DNA of 64,000 nt from Variovorax sp. MHTC-1 (lineage in GTDB: Bacteria; Pseudomonadota; Gammaproteobacteria; Burkholderiales; Burkholderiaceae_C). Made by a program: the position numbers and the translations under genes. Each line of letters begins with the position of its first letter. Position 1 is the first letter of the stretch. The DNA lies in NCBI RefSeq assembly GCF_003984645.1, contig NZ_RWKI01000019.1, positions 1 to 64,000 of the forward strand, given 5' to 3'. Below the pieces are notes generated by a model, which had not been told where the DNA came from, did not search any database, and saw only the letters and a program-made list of their open reading frames with translations. Below are positions 59,587 through 64,000 of this stretch, one piece after another.

Positions 59587-60925
59587 GCTCCTCGCCGATA
59601 CCGCGCTGCCGATGCCGCCGCCCGAGGCGCTCGGCTGGTGGGCCTTGCAGTTCACGCCGCGCGTCGCCTGGGTCGACGACGAGGCGCTGCTGCTCGAAGT
59701 CTCGGCCTGCGAGCGGCTGTGGGGCGGGCGCCTGTCGTTGATGCGCGAGCTGGCGCGAACCAATCCCGCGCCGGTGCCCGTGCAGCGAGCGCAGGGCGCG
59801 ACCAGCCGGATCGCGCTTGCACGGCTGCGCATGTTCGCGCGCGGCGAAGAGCCGCCCGCTGACGCCCCTTCCGGTCTGCCGCTCGACACGCTGAGCGCGG
59901 CGCGCGACCACCTCGACGTGCTGGCGAACCTGGGCTGCCGCACCTGGGGCGAGGTGGCGGCGCTGCCGCGCGGCGGGCTCACGCGCCGCTTCGGCAAGGA
60001 ATTGCGTGAAGCGCTCGATGCCGCCTACGGCCTGCGTCCTGAAAGCCACGCCTGGCTCACGCTGCCCGACGCGTTCGAGCAGAAGCTGGAACTCCCCGCG
60101 CTGGCCGAAAGCGCGCCCGAACTCATGTGGTCGGCCAACCGCCTGCTCAGCGCGCTGCAGATCTGGCTCGCCGCGCGCCAGCGCGGCGCGGTGGCGCTCG
60201 AGCTGCAGTGGACGCTCGACCTCAAGCGCTTCAACGGCGTCGACCTGCCGCCGCATCAGCAGGTCACGGTGCGCACGGCCGAGCCCACGCAGGACATGGC
60301 GCACCTGCGGCGCCTGCTGGCCGAACGGCTCGCGCTCACGACGCTGGCCGCCCCCGCCAGCTGGCTGCGCCTGCGCTCGATCGAGACCACGCCCTGGGCC
60401 GGCGCCAGCACGAGCTTTCTGCCGGAAGACAACCGCAAGGGCGACAAGCTGCACGAGCTGGTCGAGCGGCTCAGTGCGCGGTTGGGCGCGCAGCAGGTGC
60501 TGCGTGCGGTCGCGCAGGCCGACCACCGGCCGGAGCGCCAGCAGGCATGGGTGCCCGCGCTGCACAAGCCACGGCCCGATGCTCGGCCGACGCCGGGCCG
60601 CCCCAAGGCGGCCGACGGCCCCCTCGGGGGGCAGCGAGGACACGAAGTGCCGAGCGTGGGGGCCATATACCCGGCCTGGCTGCTGCGCGAACCCCTGCGG
60701 CTGGACATGGAAGGCGAGCGCCCCTGCTACCAGGGCCGCCTGCGCAAGCTGGTCGGGCCGCAGCGGGTGGAGGCCGGCTGGTGGGGCGAGGGCCAGCCCG
60801 CGGTGCGCGACTACTACATCGCGGAAAGCCCGAAGGCCGGCCTGGTGTGGATCTACCGCGAGCGGCCTTCGTCCTGCTTCACTTCCGAAGCGCCGCGCTG
60901 GTACCTGCAAGGCATGTATGCCTGA
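59555..60925 (+). CDS. imuB: ImuB, inactive Y-family polymerase-like scaffold
   Basis: A 456-residue Y-family homologue that links DnaE2 to the sliding clamp. It starts MHWIALRWPP, lacking the first catalytic aspartate expected near residue 7, and continues WVDDEALLLEVSACERLWGG. The thumb/finger HhH region LGCRTWGEVAALPRGGLTRRFG is present. Between about 342 and 370 there is a Gly/Pro-rich insert (TPGRPKAADGPLGGQRG) encoded by a REP-like repeat, after which the conserved YPAWLLREPLRL and final RWYLQGMYA resume. The reading frame is intact, so the insert is tolerated. Confidence 0.93.
   Translation: MHWIALRWPPELLADTALPMPPPEALGWWALQFTPRVAWVDDEALLLEVSACERLWGGRLSLMRELARTNPAPVPVQRAQGATSRIALARLRMFARGEEPPADAPSGLPLDTLSAARDHLDVLANLGCRTWGEVAALPRGGLTRRFGKELREALDAAYGLRPESHAWLTLPDAFEQKLELPALAESAPELMWSANRLLSALQIWLAARQRGAVALELQWTLDLKRFNGVDLPPHQQVTVRTAEPTQDMAHLRRLLAERLALTTLAAPASWLRLRSIETTPWAGASTSFLPEDNRKGDKLHELVERLSARLGAQQVLRAVAQADHRPERQQAWVPALHKPRPDARPTPGRPKAADGPLGGQRGHEVPSVGAIYPAWLLREPLRLDMEGERPCYQGRLRKLVGPQRVEAGWWGEGQPAVRDYYIAESPKAGLVWIYRERPSSCFTSEAPRWYLQGMYA
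60592..60664. repeat. REP-like element inside imuB
   Basis: GGCCGCC-CCAA-GGCGGCC (60596-60613) and GCCCCC-TC-GGGGGGC just after it form two adjacent hairpins, followed by CACGAAGTGCCGAGCGTGGG. This resembles Comamonadaceae intergenic REP elements (recalled, not checked) but lies in frame within a gene, adding about 28 codons. Confidence 0.6.
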
Positions 60926-63900
60926 GCTCAGCGAGAAGCAGATCCAGCGGCGCGCACGGGCTTCGGCCACGGTGCATGCGCTGCCGTGGCGGTCGCAGCC
61001 CGAGCCGCTGCGGGCGCCGGCCTTGCCCTCTTATGCCGAGCTGCACTGCATCACGAACTTCAGCTTCCAGCGTGGCGCATCGCACCCCGAAGAGCTGGTG
61101 AAGCGCGCCTACGACCTCGGCTACGAGGCGCTCGCGATCACCGACGAATGCTCGGTGGCCGGCGTGGTGCGCGCGCACGAGGGGCTCAGGGAGTACCTCG
61201 AAACGCTGGACCCCTCGGAGCAGCATCCGTTCCGGCTGCTGTTCGGCAGCGAGTTCCTGTTCGAGCGCTTCAAGCTGGTGGCGATCGCGCACGACCTCGA
61301 AGGCTGGGGCAATCTCTGCGAGTTCATCACCGCGGCGCGCACCACCACGGCGCCCAAGGGCACGTATCGCGTGAGCTGGGCGCAAAGCGATGTGGCCTCG
61401 CTGCGCGATTGCGAAATCCTTTTCGTGCCGCTGCGCACGCCGGGTGCGATGCCCGATGTCGCAGCGCTGTGCGCCGATGTGACGGAGGCCGCGCGTCTAT
61501 TCGAAGGGCATCTCTGGATCGCGGTGGAACTTGCGAACGAGCTCGACGACGACCTCTGGCTCGCCGCCTTGCAACAGGCGGGCATGCAGACCGGCGTGCC
61601 GCTGGTGGCGGTCGGCGACGTGCACATGCACGTGCGTTCGCGCAAGCCACTGCAGGACGTGATCACTGCGGTGCGCGAAGGCAGGCCGGTGGCCGAATGC
61701 GGCTTTGCGCTGCAGTCCAATGCCGAGCGGCACCTGCGCTCGCGCCTGCGCCTGGCCGAGCTTTATCCGGCAGAGCTGCTTGCCAACACGCTCGAAGTCG
61801 CGCGGCGCTGCGCCTTCGATCTCGACGTGATCCGCGAGCACTACAAATACCCGCTCGAGAACGTGGCGGACGGCGAGACCCCGGCCCAGACGCTGGTGCG
61901 CAAGACCTGGGAAGGCGCACGGGACAAGTACCCGCTGGGCATTCCGGAGAAAGTGCGGGCGCAGGTGGCGCATGAGCTCGAGCTGATCCTCGAGCTGCAT
62001 TACGAGATGTTCTTCCTCACCGTCGAAGACATCGTTCGCTTTGCGCGTTCCAAGGACATCCTCTGCCAGGGCCGCGGCTCATCGGCGAACTCCGCGGTTT
62101 GCTTCTGCCTCGGCATCACCGCGATCGATCCAGAAACCGGCCACCTGCTGTTCGAGCGCTTTTTGAGCCGCGAGCGCCGCGAGCCGCCCGACATCGACGT
62201 CGACTTCGAGCACCAGCGGCGCGAGGAGGTGATCCAGTACATCTACGAGAAGTACGGCCGCGACCGCGCCGCCATTGCCGCGGTCGTGATCTGCTATCGC
62301 TCCCGCAGCGCGCTGCGCGACGTGGGCAAGGCGCTGGGCGTCGATGCGCTTCTCGTCGACGAATTCGCCAAGGACCACTACTGGTTCGACCACGTCGTGC
62401 TCGACCAGCGTCTCGAAGAAGCGATGCAGCGCGTGGGCGTGCGCGAAGACATGCTCAAGCTGTACCAGTGGATCGAGCTCACGCAGCAGCTCAGGGGCTT
62501 TCCGCGCCACCTGAGCCAGCACGTGGGCGGCTTCGTGCTCACGCAGACCAAGCTGACGCGCCTGGTGCCGGTCGAGAACGCGTCGATGAAGGACCGCTCC
62601 GTCATCCAGTGGGAGAAGGACGACCTCGAGGCCATGGGCATGCTCAAGGTCGACGTGCTGGCGCTCGGCATGCTGAGCGCGATCCGGCGCGCGCTGGCCA
62701 TGGTCAACGGCTGGCGCGGCACGGCGCTGCAGATGCACCAGATTCCGAAGAACGACGAGGCGGTGTTCGACATGATCTGCGACGCCGACACCATCGGCGT
62801 GTTCCAGATCGAAAGCCGGGCGCAGATGTCGATGCTGCCGCGCCTGCGGCCGCGCACTTACTACGACCTCGTGATCGAAGTCGCGATCGTGCGGCCCGGG
62901 CCGATCCAGGGCGGCATGGTGCATCCGTACCTCAAGAACCGCGAGAAGATCCGCAAGGGCGGCGAAGTCACTTACCGCTATCCCGACCTCATCGAAGCGC
63001 TCGGCCGCACGCTCGGCGTACCGATCTTCCAGGAACAGGTGATGCAGATCGCGATGATCGCGGCCAGCTTCACGCCCGACCAGGCGGATCGCCTGCGCCG
63101 CTCGATGGCGGCCTGGAAGCGCAAGGGCGGCGTCGAGAAGTTCTACGGGCCGCTGGTCGGCGGCATGGTCGACAACGGCTACGACCGCGAGTTCGCCGAG
63201 GCCATCTTCAAGCAGGTCCAGGGCTTCGGCGAATACGGCTTTCCCGAAAGCCATGCCGCGAGCTTCGCGCTGCTGGTGACCGTGAGCAGCTGGCTCAAGC
63301 TGCACGAGCCCGCCTGCTTCCTGGCCGCGATGCTCGACTCGCAGCCCATGGGCTTCTACTCGCCCTCGCAGCTGGTGCAGGATGCGCGGCGCCATGGCGT
63401 CGAGGTGCGGGCGGTGGACGTGACGGCGAGCGAGCTCGATTGCACGCTCGAGAAGGCGGCTGTTCTTCCATCGGAGCTGTCCCCGCGCTTCGCCACCCGC
63501 CTCGGCATGCCCGGCCAACCCGCCGTGCGCCTCGGCCTGCGCCGCGTCATGAGCCTCAGCGGGGCCGGCGCCCAACGCATCGTCGAAGCCCGCGCCCAGG
63601 CCGCCTTCACCAGCACCGAAGACCTGGCCCTGCGCGCCGAACTCGACGCCAAGGACATGGCCGCGCTCGCGGCGGCCGATGCGCTGCTCGCGCTCTCTGG
63701 CCACCGCCGCCAGCAGGTGTGGGACGCCACCGCGCAGCGCCGCGCGCCGGCGCTGCTCAAGGGCGTGCCCATCCACGAAGCGGCCCTGCAGCTGCCGGTC
63801 GCGCCCGAGGGCGAGGAGATCGTGGGCGACTACGCCTCGCTGGGCTTCACGCTGCGCCGCCATCCCCTGGCGCTGCTGCGCCCGCGGCTCGCGCGCATGC

Positions 63901-64000
63901 GGCTATCGAGCGCCGAACAGCTGCGCGAGGTGCCGAGCGGCCGGACCGTGCGCGCCTGCGGCATCGTGATGGGACGCCAGCGTCCGCAGACCGCCAAGGA
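60918..64000 (+). CDS. dnaE2: Error-prone DNA polymerase III alpha homologue DnaE2 (3' end outside window)
   Basis: An open frame of about 1027 codons with no stop before the window end; full-length proteins have about 1030-1100 residues, so little is missing. The N-terminal PHP domain starts YAELHCITNFSFQRGASHPEEL. The polymerase domain has CQGRGSSANSAVCFCLGIT, PPDIDVDFEHQRREEVIQY with the catalytic aspartates, GFPRHLSQHVGGFVLT, DVLALGMLSAIRRAL, GVFQIESRAQMSMLPRLRP and RPGPIQGGMVHPYL. It overlaps the imuB stop by eight bases and belongs to the LexA-controlled operon. DnaE2 performs damage-induced, mutagenic synthesis. Confidence 0.95.
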   Translation, partial: MPELSEKQIQRRARASATVHALPWRSQPEPLRAPALPSYAELHCITNFSFQRGASHPEELVKRAYDLGYEALAITDECSVAGVVRAHEGLREYLETLDPSEQHPFRLLFGSEFLFERFKLVAIAHDLEGWGNLCEFITAARTTTAPKGTYRVSWAQSDVASLRDCEILFVPLRTPGAMPDVAALCADVTEAARLFEGHLWIAVELANELDDDLWLAALQQAGMQTGVPLVAVGDVHMHVRSRKPLQDVITAVREGRPVAECGFALQSNAERHLRSRLRLAELYPAELLANTLEVARRCAFDLDVIREHYKYPLENVADGETPAQTLVRKTWEGARDKYPLGIPEKVRAQVAHELELILELHYEMFFLTVEDIVRFARSKDILCQGRGSSANSAVCFCLGITAIDPETGHLLFERFLSRERREPPDIDVDFEHQRREEVIQYIYEKYGRDRAAIAAVVICYRSRSALRDVGKALGVDALLVDEFAKDHYWFDHVVLDQRLEEAMQRVGVREDMLKLYQWIELTQQLRGFPRHLSQHVGGFVLTQTKLTRLVPVENASMKDRSVIQWEKDDLEAMGMLKVDVLALGMLSAIRRALAMVNGWRGTALQMHQIPKNDEAVFDMICDADTIGVFQIESRAQMSMLPRLRPRTYYDLVIEVAIVRPGPIQGGMVHPYLKNREKIRKGGEVTYRYPDLIEALGRTLGVPIFQEQVMQIAMIAASFTPDQADRLRRSMAAWKRKGGVEKFYGPLVGGMVDNGYDREFAEAIFKQVQGFGEYGFPESHAASFALLVTVSSWLKLHEPACFLAAMLDSQPMGFYSPSQLVQDARRHGVEVRAVDVTASELDCTLEKAAVLPSELSPRFATRLGMPGQPAVRLGLRRVMSLSGAGAQRIVEARAQAAFTSTEDLALRAELDAKDMAALAAADALLALSGHRRQQVWDATAQRRAPALLKGVPIHEAALQLPVAPEGEEIVGDYASLGFTLRRHPLALLRPRLARMRLSSAEQLREVPSGRTVRACGIVMGRQRPQTAK

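Noticed and set aside
62079..63863. 594-codon minus-strand frame near the window end
   Set aside because: Antisense to dnaE2, whose polymerase motifs are intact on the plus strand.

Overview
The window is high-GC, densely coded DNA with Burkholderiales character. The gene set (ImuA-ImuB-DnaE2 mutasome, Bug-type binding protein, eat-eutB-eutC, valine operon, many LysR genes) and the REP-like intergenic repeats point to a metabolically versatile Comamonadaceae, probably Variovorax or a close relative. That placement is inferred from gene content and style, not from a marker gene. I see no rRNA, tRNA, CRISPR array, complete insertion sequence or prophage.

Layout: 0-5 kb holds a two-component system (minus strand) divergent from a PAP2 phosphatase and an EptA-type phosphoethanolamine transferase, a lipid A modification locus with matching 11-bp-spaced TTCAG repeats before both target genes. 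5-5.8 kb is a long imperfect inverted repeat. 5.9-10.6 kb has an AhpD-like protein, ethanolamine use (eat-eutB-eutC) and a secreted FKBP isomerase. 10.9-14.6 kb has a phytase-like secreted protein, a YheO-type regulator and Tat-exported OpgD. 14.7-17.2 kb is an alkylation-repair operon (ada, a small 2OG-Fe(II) oxygenase, alkB). 17.2-20.7 kb looks like a nitrobenzoate-type cluster: DUF4863/PnbB-like lyase, Bug binding protein, LysR regulator, nitroreductase. 20.7-26.9 kb has a lipoprotein hydrolase, a metallo-beta-lactamase-fold protein and a PAS-LuxR regulator divergent from scoAB plus an unusual CaiB-like protein. 27.4-30.1 kb encodes a MalT/LAL-type regulator. 30.1-35.8 kb is a LysR regulator with the distal valine pathway (mmsA, acyl-CoA dehydrogenase, 3-hydroxyisobutyryl-CoA hydrolase, mmsB). 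36-41.2 kb carries an FtsH paralogue and metR/metE.

41.6-53.8 kb is a block with every gene on the minus strand: two zinc-ribbon proteins around an NTF2-like protein, cbpM-cbpA, a histidine phosphatase, a penicillin-acylase-family enzyme, pssA, a DUF3482 GTPase with a DUF2868 membrane partner, a 24-residue membrane peptide gene and an ABC exporter. The block lies between two 385-bp inverted repeats built from two CTAG-bounded, transposase-less elements. 54.4-58.7 kb has LysR/extradiol dioxygenase, a hydrolase, an aldo/keto reductase and a toxin-antitoxin pair. 58.7-64 kb is a LexA-controlled imuA-imuB-dnaE2 mutagenesis cassette, with dnaE2 cut by the window end.

The most unusual feature is the set of small non-coding mobile-looking elements. 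Types A and B end in CTAG, often coincide with the stop codons of neighbouring genes, appear as full copies, fused copies and possible footprints, and frame a 12.5-kb block that may invert. Other repeat families have changed gene ends (eptA), 5' leaders (alkB) and a coding region (imuB).
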